A DNA stretch of 64,000 nt, from the NCBI GenBank assembly GCA_022385755.1, contig MU278348.1, positions 2,237,470 through 2,301,469 on the forward strand. The letters run 5' to 3'. Positions 22,996 through 33,523 of the stretch are shown here, piece by piece. This stretch comes from Trametopsis cervina. Lineage: Eukaryota; Basidiomycota; Agaricomycetes; Polyporales; Irpicaceae. Under the pieces are notes generated by a model that was not told the DNA's origin, did not search any database, and saw only the letters and a list, made by a program, of their open reading frames with translations. Position 1 is the stretch's first letter. The number at the start of each line of letters is the position of its first letter. The translations under genes and the position numbers were made by a program.

Positions 22996-25844
22996 ATGCG
23001 TCTATGGGGTTGTATCCCCTTCTTTGCCAGCCTACCTCTAGCGTTCACTGCGCAAGTCATCTTTCAACAAGATATCAATGTGCTTTCTCAGAATATCATT
23101 GATGCGCTCTCTTCAGACCCTGAGTTCACGTCCATCCTGCGCTTGGTACAGCGAGCCAAGCTAGTCCCTACTCTTAACAAGCTGAATGGCAGTACTTTCT
23201 TCGCACCAACAAATGACGCTGTCAGCAGGCATGCGTCGGATAATCCTATGTGGAAGAGCGTTCTGGACGACGACACGCACGAGCTACGCGACAATATCCA
23301 GGAGAAACTTCGCCAGGAGCTCTTCTACCATTTATTGAACCACACGCTTCCTACAGACGTGTCCAGAGAAGCACCGGAGACACTGTTCACCCTTCATTAC
23401 CCCAATACATCTATCGAGCCTCCTACCAACGAGCCCCCGCCTTATCCTCCATGGATGCCTATTCCCGGTGGCACCCTGGGTGGTAAACCACAAAGACTTC
23501 GAATAGTCGCCAAGGATGATGATCAAAGGGTTGGGGTAGATTCTTCTGGGAAGAACGGCGTGAAGATTAAAGAGCGCAAAGACGTATCTAACGGTGCTGT
23601 TCTCAAGATTAATGACGTTCTTGCCGTCCCATCAGACATAGGTACGTCTCCAGCGGAGTGGTCACATACTCTGAAGCTTGCTCAAATAGCGAACAGCGAC
23701 TGTCATCTCCAATCACCCTGCGTTGAGCTACCTGCGGGACGTTCTCACTCTGGAACTGATCCAGTTCCTTAATTCCACATCGGAACTCACTGTGTTTTTA
23801 CCCGTAAACGAGGCATGGGCAGCACTGCCTTTTTACGAACGGCTTTATCTGGAAAGCAAATATGCTACAGATGACTTGACTCGTATCGTTAATCTCCACG
23901 CCGTTATGAGTAAAAAAGTTCACTATTCGGACTCTTTCGACTCTGGGCTTAATCGTAAGCCACATACTACCAAGTGGGAGTCTGTTCATTGACGCGTTCA
24001 CAGTAACAACTGTCGAAGGCCAAGAGCTACAAATTACGAAAACGGAAGAAGGCAAGAAGACCAATGTTTCTTCTGCTCAACTAATTGAGCCCGATATCTA
24101 TGCATCGAATGGTGTTATACACACTGTCTCTTCACTCCTCATACCGCCCGGTGCGCTGCAACTCACTCCGGAGAAGTATCTATTAGTCTTGAACTGCACG
24201 TCCTTCGTCGACCTATTACATTCGGTGGACCTTACGTCTCTCATAAACGACACCGAGACGCACTGGACAATCCTTGCCCCGCAAGACGATGTTATTGCCC
24301 TGTTCGGTAACGGAGATCTTCCCCCTCGCGGCAGCGAAGAATTGAAGAAGATGCTACAGTATCATTTTATTCCTGGCAAACAATCTCCGAAGAAGTTGAG
24401 AGATAGCATGCTCCTCGAAACGGCGTTGAAAGAGGAAGGTCTTGACGGAGGCAGGCAAGTGCTTAGTGTGGACGTTCACGAGGAGGACTCCAAGGACAAG
24501 AAGAAAGGGAAGGACAAGTCCATCCGGTTCGGCGGTGCCAGCACCATAGGTGAACCTGGTACGTCAACAGCGTTTACTGCTTGTCCCGTACTGACTGACC
24601 TTCTGTGCTTTGTAGTGGAAGTCAACAACACACTCATTTATTTCATATCACGCCCGCTGGTTCCCCCTGCAGACGCCTTAACCACTTCCCTTCCGCAGCT
24701 GGAACTGTCGACATATCTTGCTGCCGTATTTTCCACAAATCTCGCTGACAAGTTCAAATATACTCCCCGGACCACTCTCCTCATCCCTCGAAACGTTGCA
24801 TTCAAGCGTTTGGGCATGCTCGTCAGTGCCCATCTTCTCAGCGCATCGTCCAAATCCGATCTGGAGAAAGTCATCCAACATCACGTCATCAAGGGCGTTG
24901 AATATGCCGAGCACTTGCAGAACGGCACGCAGCGGACATACGGCACCCTCGAGGGGTCGGATTTGCACGTGGATCGCAAGCATTCCGATGATAATGACAC
25001 CGTCATCTTGACCGCGAGCGGTGGCTGGTCTGATATGCATTCTTTACTCTACCCCAAAGATTACCTCACGCAAACTGGCGTGATCCACGAGGTTTCTGAT
25101 GTGATGATTCCAAGAACCGTGGATCTCACGATAGGGAAGCTCATGACTGCGGCGAAGGCGTCGACGATGGCAACGATGATGACCAAGGCCGGCTTGGAAT
25201 GGATCATGAACGGGACAAATCCTCCGGATGGAACTCGCTGGGCGGATGAGGGCCTCAAAGGGGTCGGTTGGACTCTTTTATGTCCTACCGACGACGCATT
25301 CAAGGGATTGAACCTGACTGCACTATATGCTGACAAGGACAAGTTGACGGACATCGTCTTGCAACATCTCATTCCCACTCAACAACCGTCCAAGGCACCC
25401 TCGAATATCGATTTCTTCGAAATCGTCAACAACAATCGTCCCCTCGTTCTAGACGACTCGATGACATACTCGACACTTTTGTCGGCTATAACACCGTCTC
25501 TCACCGCGAGCATCGTGTTCAGGGACATTGAAGGCGAGGGCACTGTCGTTGGTATCCAAGGCGCCCGTGGTGCGGACGGTAAGAATGACTGGGCTCATGT
25601 CACCAGCTGGGGCCGATCCACGACGGGTCGCGGCACAGGAGGAGTGCTGCAAATCGACCGACTCCTCATGCCGTATCACCCCTCCATGTGGATGCAATAT
25701 GGTGGTCCGGTGGCTGTGTTGACTGGAGGGATTCTGCTCATATGTGCGTTCTTCTATGGCGTACGGGTTATATGGAAACGGGATGCGACAGAGGCGACAT
25801 ACGAGCCTGTTGGCGGATTTAGCCATGACGACGACGAGGCGTAA
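22996..25844 (+). CDS. Multi-domain fasciclin (FAS1) membrane glycoprotein
   Basis: Secretory membrane protein with a signal peptide (MRLWGCIPFFASLPLAFTAQ) and one C-terminal membrane segment (GGPVAVLTGGILLICAFFYG) followed by a short cytosolic tail. Five FAS1-like units can be seen: unit 1 with FTSILRLVQRA and STFFAPTNDAV; unit 2 with YLRDVLTLELIQFLN and LTVFLPVNEAW; unit 3 with SFVDLLHSVDLTSLI and WTILAPQDDVI; unit 4 with LSTYLAAVFSTNLAD and TTLLIPRNVAF; unit 5 with KASTMATMMTKAGLEW and WTLLCPTDDAF. Several N-x-S/T sites occur. The most likely introns are 23642-23695, about 23954-24005, and 24550-24615, which is 66 nt, divisible by three and free of stops, so it could be retained without breaking the frame. 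Fungal relatives sit in the vacuolar membrane or cell surface and are implicated in adhesion; role here is inference. Length about 900 residues. Confidence 0.85.
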
Positions 25845-26300
25845 GCTTAACTTGGTCTCTGGCACACACGATGGACTGCTCTATCTAACGCTTCTATGCT
25901 ATGTGACTTGCTGTGGCCCACGATCTGTATATTATGAGGTAGATTTATTATCTGTACCAGTACCTTAATTGCACAGTATAGAACATTTGTACAGGCGGAT
26001 GCTACGCTGCGCGCCAGTCGACCCCCAAGCACTTGAATGCTTACACTATGCTTACTCGCACTCACACTCACCGCCAGTCCCCGCCCCGCCGGCCGGTTCA
26101 ACGTTCCCCACAACCGAAACCGTTGCGGGGCAGGGGAAGTAGAACGGAGCCAAAAATCACAAGCTAAGCCACTCTTGTATTTGATGTTGATCTTCATATT
26201 CGGGATGACTTGGCTGAGGCACGGAGACAACTCCTTTGCGGTTTGATACCTCCTCAGTTCTCCCCTGCCCCCGACTCCTTCCCTCCAGATACCCTGTGCT
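25845..26300. other. Intergenic region
   Basis: Gap of 456 nt. It includes the end of the FAS1 transcript and the promoter of the carrier gene. A GC-rich patch (26082-26135, with the near-complementary CCCCGC and GCGGGG) could form a hairpin. No gene seen. Confidence 0.4.
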
Positions 26301-27651
26301 ATGGTCAGTACCTGATTTCCCTCACTTTTGCGAACTATCTCGAGCTCTGACCATTGTCGGCGCGTAGACCGACACGCAAACCCCCGAAGAGCCGAAGGCC
26401 GCCACCAATTCGACGGCCGAGTCGATAAAGTCGTTTCTCTCGGGAGGTGCTGGAGGAGTCGCAGCAGTGCTCGTAGGTGCGCATCTTGAATTTACCAATA
26501 AAGGTCGATTACCTGACGCGTTCGTAGGCCACCCCTTTGACTTGACGAAGACCCGTCTCCAGACCGCACCGCCGGGGACGTACACGGGAGCCATCGATGT
26601 AGTGAAAAAAGCACTGGCTCGAGATGGAGCAACTGGGTATGTGGATGCCATCCCATACTTTGTGTGCATGCTGAAGGTGCTCTGCATAGACTATATCGCG
26701 GTGTGGTTCCCCCGCTGTTGGGCGTAACTCCGATATTCGCCATATCGTTCTGGGTACGCCGGCAAACTGTTGTTTATCGGTCGATAGACCTAACATCCAA
26801 CAGGCATACGACATGTCAAAATCATTGATTTATGCCGCAACGCCGAACCGAACAAGTAAAGAGCTCAGTGTCGCAGAATACGCCGCAGCTGGTTTCCTAT
26901 CTGCCGTTCCTACGACATTGGTGACAGCTCCGGTAGAGAGGGCAAAGGTTCTACTGCAGGTATTTATCATACTAAGAACGTATCCTGGCATCTACTAAGG
27001 CTGCGGATAGGTACAAGGCCAAGTTCCAGGTGGTCAGCACTATACTGGTGTATTTGACGTTGTGAAGCACCTCTACCGCGAAGGTGGTATCCGTAGCGTG
27101 TTCCGCGGTGCGGGAGCGACGGTGGCGCGTGACGGTCCTGGAAGCGCGGCTTACTTTGCTGCGTACGAGGTAACAAAGGGGATGTTGACCACTAAAGGGT
27201 CATCAGACCTGAACCTTGGTGCTGTTATCTTCGCTGGTGGAATGGCTGGTGTTGCGATGTGGTCCATCGCTATCCCACCCGATGTATGTGGTAGCATATC
27301 TCCCACATGCACGGAAACTAATTTTGCGTTCGCAATAGGTTATCAAGTCTAGGATTCAGTCTGCACCAACGGGTACATACTCCGGTTTCCTTGACTGTGC
27401 ACGGAAAACTATCGCTGCAGATGGTGTCAGCGCGTTGTGGAGAGGTCTGGGACCTGCTATGGCTCGCGTATGTGTCTAGCGATATCATTGCATGATTTGC
27501 TGTTCTAATTCATTCTCCTGCAGGCTTTCCCCGCAAATGCTGCTACCTTCGTGAGTACTCGTCATAGTATCCTCTCAAAGACAATGCTGATACCAAAACC
27601 ATGTAGCTCGGCGTGGAAGCCACGAAGAAGCTCTTAGATTCATATTTGTAA
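26301..27651 (+). CDS. CRC1: Mitochondrial carnitine/acylcarnitine carrier (SLC25 family)
   Basis: Inner-membrane exchanger for acylcarnitine and carnitine, feeding fatty-acid oxidation. Three carrier repeats with the P-x-[DE]-x-x-[KR]-x-[RK] signature are visible: HPFDLTKTRLQ, APVERAKVLLQ and IPPDVIKSRIQSAPTGTYSG. Other family parts are SFLSGGAGGVAAVLVG, YRGVVPPLLGVTPIFAISFW, VQGQVPGGQHYTG and GLGPAMARAFPANAATFLGVE. ALRDG-like and the middle repeat's APVERAKVLLQ are features of the CAC/CRC1 branch. The reading requires a first coding exon made only of the ATG (26301-26303), spliced at GTCAGT to an exon beginning ACC (TDTQTPEEPK). At least eight exons. The C-terminus is LLDSYL. About 300 residues, normal size. 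Substrate assignment is by motif resemblance. Confidence 0.88.
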
Positions 27652-27915
27652 CTCTACTTTGGGTCAATGATCATGATTAAGAGTTGTTCGACTGCACAAC
27701 TCAGTTTCTTGTTAGGCTCGAGCTCAAAGATGCACGAGAGGAAGGCATGAAATAAGAATGAGATTGCTGTACAATGTCTAAGAACGTCTAAGGGGAGATA
27801 TGCAGGGTAAAGTACGAGTCAATACATGTTAAGGATACATCATTTTATCTTCCAGAGAGAATATAGTTAGTCCAGATAGAGTATAAGCGAGAAATGCGGG
27901 ACCATGCTGCGTGCT

Positions 27916-29898
27916 TCATTTTTTCCAGCTAGAGGGGATTTTTGGGACAATGTCCGACCACACGCCCAACCGTCCGTGCTCCCAGTGTTCGAGATATGAC
28001 AACCCTCCGTTCCCGCGGCGGCCTTCCTCTTCCTTCAATCTCATCTCTGCATCACACCAGAAGAGAACCCAGTCTCCCATACGGATGTGGCCGGTACTGC
28101 GCTCGAAGTACCACTTGTTGACAGGGTTGTTCGCCCGGCTGCGCCATACAAGGTCCCGTCCCTCACCCACGCCCTCTTTACCACCATTAGGGTTCGCAGA
28201 GAATGGGAGGCCTAGGCCGTACGACTCGTCGTGCAGAGCTACCCAAAGGAAGTCCACCGTGCCGTCTCCCTGATGGCTGGGAAGGACAGCAAATTTGTCC
28301 AGGTAGGTGATCGGCGCGAAAGCCTGTGGCGTGCCTTCGGGACATTGCTCGGTAGTAACAATAGCGGCGCCGGCATAGTCACCTGCCACGATCACGAAGT
28401 CTAAACTCTCGTCAAGTCTCTTCCAGAACGCGTCTTCGTCGAGTTGCCTCTTGAAAGACTGTTCCAGCAAGGCTTTCATTTTGGTGCGGTCGATGTCCGC
28501 GGCAGTGCGGATGACACGAACGTCAAGTCCGCGGCGAAGGAGAGTGGGAGTCTGCGACTCCAGCTTGCGGTTCCCCTGTAACAGCGCATGAGGGAGGCTA
28601 GAGCTGACTGCCGGCTTGTTTGTTATTAGGTTGGCGATCAGCGAGCTAGGGGAGCGGTGTGAAACCATCACGGCAGAAGCGGACGGCGGCATGTAGGACA
28701 GGCATGTGCGGGCCAGTGCTAAATTTGACAGAGCTGAGGGATGAGTTGACTTCCAACGTGGGTCGAATGTGTTATGAATGTATGAATATTCTGAGGCGAG
28801 GTTGACGAGAAGATGCGGCATGCCATCCCGAGCATATGAAGGGACGCCACCCTCCTTGTTGATGATCATGAGACGTAAGGGTGTAAGATCAATGTCGCTG
28901 TCCTCGGACATTTCGCCAGCGCGAGCGGCTTCTGCCTCGACCATCCCTCGGGCGAGTGCGGCGATCACGTCGTTCGCGTCAACGCGAACAGAACGACAGA
29001 AGGAGTCGAGGGCCATAGGAGACAGGACAGGTATCTCGCCTGCCCTCAGTGCGGACCGGATATGAACCAAATCTGTAGGGAATGTGTGTGCCTCCGGAAT
29101 GTATTGAGAAGGCTGCGAAGTTGAAATGTCTTCACTCGGATTCGGTCCTAGACGAACCACTGCGCCGAGGACGGGACGGGCCTTCGCACCCTGTTTCTCC
29201 AGCGCAGACACAACACGCATCGTCTCTTCCACAATGGCGGCGCGCTCGCCACTCTCCCCCTTTGAAAGATTGTCCCTATCCACAACAATCACGCTGACAA
29301 GGCCGAGTTTCTCTAGGTAGACCATGCCTCGAGCAACGCTCTCCAGCTGACGCTCCGTGAAGGGGCCCTGGAGTTTTACCAAGGATGTACGCCTGTGAAT
29401 GGGGTTGAGAATAGATGCGATAACTGGACTTTGTATCTGAGTCTGCTTTTGCTCCTCAAGAGCGATATCCGGAGGACGGGTGTCCGTAGTCGGTTGTATT
29501 GATTCTGAGACCTGTCGGGCAAGATCATCGGTCATGGTTTGTTTTTTCGGCTTGATAGGGCGAGGTCCAAAGTCGGCCAAGTACCCACGAGTGTCCCGCA
29601 GCGATGGGTTCGCGCGTAAGATCGACATGATGAAGTCCTGTTGATGTCTTGGTCGGTGAAGACATGCACGGAAATCACAGATTAACTCACATTGTCTGCG
29701 ACCTCGTCGACATCCGAGGGAGGCGAAGGTTCTCTCAGACTGCGTATAGTCTATAAACAAACGTTAGGATGCATGTTACACTTGAAGAGAGATGAGGCGA
29801 GTGCGCACCGCATAGAACGCTTTGAATGTTTGTGCAGACCGCGAATGGAGTGTAGACGACGACGCTTTGCGGGAAGCTCGCGCAGCGATAGAGAACAT
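27916..29898 (-). CDS. ARG2: N-acetylglutamate synthase, mitochondrial (arginine biosynthesis)
   Basis: First enzyme of arginine synthesis in fungi, acetylating glutamate with acetyl-CoA in mitochondria. I take the ATG at 29898: MFSIAARASRKASSSTLHSR is a good presequence, spliced to TIRSLREPSPPSDVDEVADN, and then to the long exon starting DFIMSILRANPSLRDTRGYL. This is a hallmark N-terminus of fungal Arg2. The middle is an amino-acid-kinase-like fold (RTSLVKLQGPFTERQLESVA; GLVSVIVVDRDN). The C-terminal NAGS GNAT domain carries VIVAGDYAGAAIVTTE, ITYLDKFAVLPSHQGDGTVD and the terminal WYFERSTGHIRM. Length about 620 residues. The stop codon lies at 27916-27918. The gene is divergent from nothing close: a 788-nt gap separates it from the F-box gene downstream of it on the map, which is on the same strand. 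Confidence 0.93.
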
Positions 29899-30686
29899 GT
29901 TCAAGGAAGGGGGGAAAGCGAGGAGAACACAGCAGATGTGAGGAGGTATATATGAGTCATGGGTGAAGTGGGTGAAAAAAAGTCATTGGACCTGGAGAGG
30001 CACTACTTCTCCAAGCGCTTATCCAGGCGTTCAAACAATATGGTCAGCGCCAGCAGCCAATGGCAGATGTCCGACCGCCTCAGCGTGCTCGGAATGCAGG
30101 GTATCACTGAGCTCTTAATGCTATCGGTAATACGTTTCCTATACGTATTCGTGTTTCAATAGTTCACATACGGTTCTACGTCGGGAGAATGCGCATGCAT
30201 CGTGCCGACTAACGAGGTCCTTTAGCGCAAATACCTCCAGAGCAACTACATAACGATGTACGGACGAAGGGTCGGATAGTGAAAGATCGCAGCGCGGCAT
30301 TGCGGTAGAAGGAACGTGTAGCGAAAGTACCGACGAGGCCGGCCCATCTTTCCAAGTATAATATCCGCAGCATGAACGAGAATAAGGAGTCCCTATATAT
30401 CACGATGGGAACATTAACTGACCGGTGTCTGTTCATCCTGTGCATCCGTGTGTGAACAAGGGCAGAAGGCGGAATGGCACGGCGCGCGCTGGCGCCTCAC
30501 ACCATGGGCAGCGTTCGGCGAGCACACTGAAGCAACTGCAAAACACTTGTTAAACACCGGCGCAGCCAGACGCTGTCGATAGGCATCAGGTACTGACGTT
30601 ACGCGGAGCGACCGCACATTTCAAAACGATAAGACCCGGTACTCTCGGACTCGCGGATTCTAGTAGCACCAACATCAGCATTGCCT
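29899..30686. other. Intergenic region
   Basis: Gap of 788 nt holding the promoter of the N-acetylglutamate synthase gene and the 3' flank of the F-box gene. Short open frames show no domain and I see no gene. Confidence 0.5.
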
Positions 30687-32382
30687 TCAGACAAACATAT
30701 TCAAACATACACTTGTAACCGTGACGATCGAGTCTTCGTTGAGCATGACCGCGTTGTAAGTGCTGTTTTGATGTCGAGGAACATTAATAGTCCTTTTCCG
30801 GTATGGCAAACGAGTGATGACCGTATGAAGGAAGACATCATCCAGTTCCAGTACAGTTTCGGTCAGATTGACCTCCGTCACGTCAGAATGGCCCCCCTGC
30901 GTAGAGTCCCGCCGTATAGCTAGTTGGTTGAAGTCGAGTATTTGTATCGCTTTTGGACCTATAGGAGGCTCTTCATATTCGGGGGTGTATTGCGGTCCAA
31001 TCCAAGAAGTTCCAGAAATGTAGCACACCCAGACCATAGAGTGCCCTCCAGGTGCCTTCATCAAGCGAGAGCCGGTAGGGCCCCATTCATCCCAACCGAA
31101 ATCCCTCCTGTGGCCTTCCGCGATCGGAGCCACTAAACGCGAAGTGATGGTTGAGAACGGGATGAAAAGCAGTAAAGTGTGCACTACTGCTCTTTCGGAA
31201 ATCCATATCGTTATGGCGAATAATCGTTCCTTTGGCGCGGTATAGAATGGCACTTGGAGAGCAGGATTAGGTTCCCAGCCCGGCGCCGGGTCGGAGCGAA
31301 CGGAAATGGCCAGAGTTGTCGCTTCAGGCCGTAGAGGGGGGCAATGAAACACACACGCATAATCTGCTTCTTCAATACTAACCACCTCATTCGGGGACTT
31401 TTTGAAGTTGATTACTTGTAACAACGGCTTGTGACCCCGAATAGTGCCCAAAAGAACATGTTCTTGGTCAACGAAACCGAACGAGCCTATCATATGCCCT
31501 CGTAATGCCTGTCATACGTGGTAGTAGAGATTAGATGGAGCTCCGTTCCGCCCTAATGATACCAGACGTACCATCTCGCGTGCCCCAGTCTGCCAATCCC
31601 AAACCACAAGTTGGCTCTCTTGCACATCGTTGCTTATAAACAAGACGCCTAGGTACTGGCCACAGATTTGAATCGCAAACGACAATTGCGTGCCCGGCAG
31701 CGTGTGTGTTAGGACACCAGGGGCAGAAGCTCGGTCATGTTTTGTCCCCGTCCTCATTGAGCGAAGGTGAATACGATGGCTTTCGCTAGAAATACTATGC
31801 GTCAAATGGACGGATGATCTCGACGATGGCTCGAATGCTTACTAGGCCGCGGTTTCGACTATGACAAGCAGGTCAAAGGCAGGCTCGATGGCAAAGTCGC
31901 GAATTGATCTTATATCGGCTGGTGTAAGTTCCCAACTGTCTTCAGGAATCCCCCTGATTTCGGACGGGAGCTGGTCGAAGACAAGTGTGTTCCAGCTCCG
32001 CGCATGGGCTAGCACACCGCCGTACAATTCCCAGACACCACCATTCAACATTTTGACGACTCTCTCGCTCCTCCAGCGTAATGATCGCCATGCCACCTGA
32101 TGTTCTCGCAGCTGGGCCAGCTTCTCCGCATACACCATTTCACTCGATTGGCCATCCTGCATCCCTGCGACTACAAGTTCGATTGCATACTGGAACTTGG
32201 CGGACTGTGTGATAACGTTGTGCAATGCTATGCACACCTGCAGTGTGGTAAGCCAACGAGTATGCATGATGGACGTTCAGACGGTTTACCTGGCTGCATG
32301 CGACCAAACCCCTCCAATCCAACATACTGATGATCCTCATCACGAGCTCAATTGGTAGTTTATTCAAGAGAGGCATCTGCAT
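30687..32382 (-). CDS. F-box protein of the Agaricomycete expanded type
   Basis: Likely substrate adaptor of an SCF ubiquitin ligase. The N-terminus is an F-box: MPLLNKLPIELVMRIISMLDW, then ACSQ, continuing after an intron with VCIALHNVITQSAKFQYAIELVVAGM. This LQYAIELxxAGMxD type of sequence directly after the F-box is frequent in Agaricomycete F-box families. The remainder (for example VVWDWQTGAREM, FGFVDQEHVLLGTIRGHKPLLQVINF) suggests a degenerate beta-propeller as the substrate-binding part. The C-terminus is SVCLNMFV. About four exons; start chosen at the ATG at 32382, two codons before another in-frame ATG. The target is unknown. Family is sure for the N-terminus, less so for the propeller. 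Confidence 0.75.
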
Positions 32383-33523
32383 TGGTTGACGATACGTTAA
32401 GTAACGATCGAACTACTGCAGCGGAGGATGCTACTCACACTGGTGGTGGTGGTGGTGCACGAGGGAGGGTGTGGATAAGGCAAGGCCTTGCCTGTGTTTA
32501 GCCTCATCATATCCATATCCATACGACCGGTTGACCCAACCTGTCGTCGCGCAAAAGCTACCCATTTCTTCACCTTATGCATGACAGAACGACCAAGTAA
32601 AAGTGAAGATGGGAATGTTGAGGTACTCTCTGCCCACGGCGGTTTACATCGAAATAAACCTATGTACGTGTGCGGAACTCGGTAACATTTTGCGATGCAT
32701 CATGAACTTTGACCAAACAGTATCATGCGAGCAATCCTTTCTTGGCTATGACTACGATAGATTCATGATGCATTGCATATGTACATGTAAGACAGAAAGG
32801 TTGCCGTTGCACTTTTGTCCAAGTAATGGGCAAGCTTCAGGACTCTATCTACACGAACTGCATCGACTGCAATCGAGATTACAGGGCTTGCTACATCAGT
32901 CTAGAAACACCCCTACCTGACAGTCATCTAAACATCGCAGGCACATCATAGCTCGGACTTCGGAGGCAGCACCAGGGATGATGGTCAAGATTCGACAGCT
33001 CCGCAACAGTGATACCAAGCTCAGTAGCACGCTCTTCCGAGATCGCGGCGAGATGACAAGATAGCCCATAGGTGTACTGCGCGGTAGTCTCGGTAGCCTA
33101 AACGACGAGTGATAGATTGTATCTTGTTGGATAATCAGGGCGAGGAACTGGTATGCGAGGGATGTCGTCGACGCTAGAGCATCGCAGTTTGTGTGGATCT
33201 CTGACAGACTTGAGGAATAGCAGAGTAAAGATAACGACAAGCATGAACGTCAGAAGTCTTTGTGTTGATTAGTTTCGTGAGTAGAAGGAGAAAGGGACGA
33301 GCGAGGATTCGAGTAAGTGGTGGTCGTGGTAAGATAGCAAGGCTACCCGTGCCGGCCCAGCCTGGAGTGCGTCACTTCGACCTGAACCGGAAACTTCGTC
33401 TGACCTCCCCCCACCGCGGTACTCACTTTACGACCTATCGCCCTCCCTCCACCTCTCATAGTTCTGATACATCTGCGTTGAATCCTTTGCTGACACTCTT
33501 CTACTATTATTTTCACACTGGGA
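32383..33523. promoter_or_regulatory. Long divergent intergenic region (F-box / UBE2O-like)
   Basis: Gap of 1,141 nt between divergent start codons. It contains a short TGG trinucleotide run (about 32442-32456). Several small open frames lie on the minus strand between 32.9 and 33.25 kb, including a 48-codon one (33098-33244) with a hydrophobic start, but none has support as a gene. Confidence 0.45.

Noticed and set aside
32442..32456. TGG repeat as microsatellite or functional element
   Set aside because: Only about five units; too short to call a repeat feature of interest.
32896..33240. 114-codon minus-strand open frame
   Set aside because: Composition is Ser/Leu-rich without domain pattern; overlaps other frames of similar length in the same gap. 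Treated as chance.
33098..33244. 48-codon minus-strand open frame starting MLVVIFTLLFLK, possible small membrane protein
   Set aside because: Short, no family resemblance, no visible splice partner, and it lies in a promoter region where chance frames are common.
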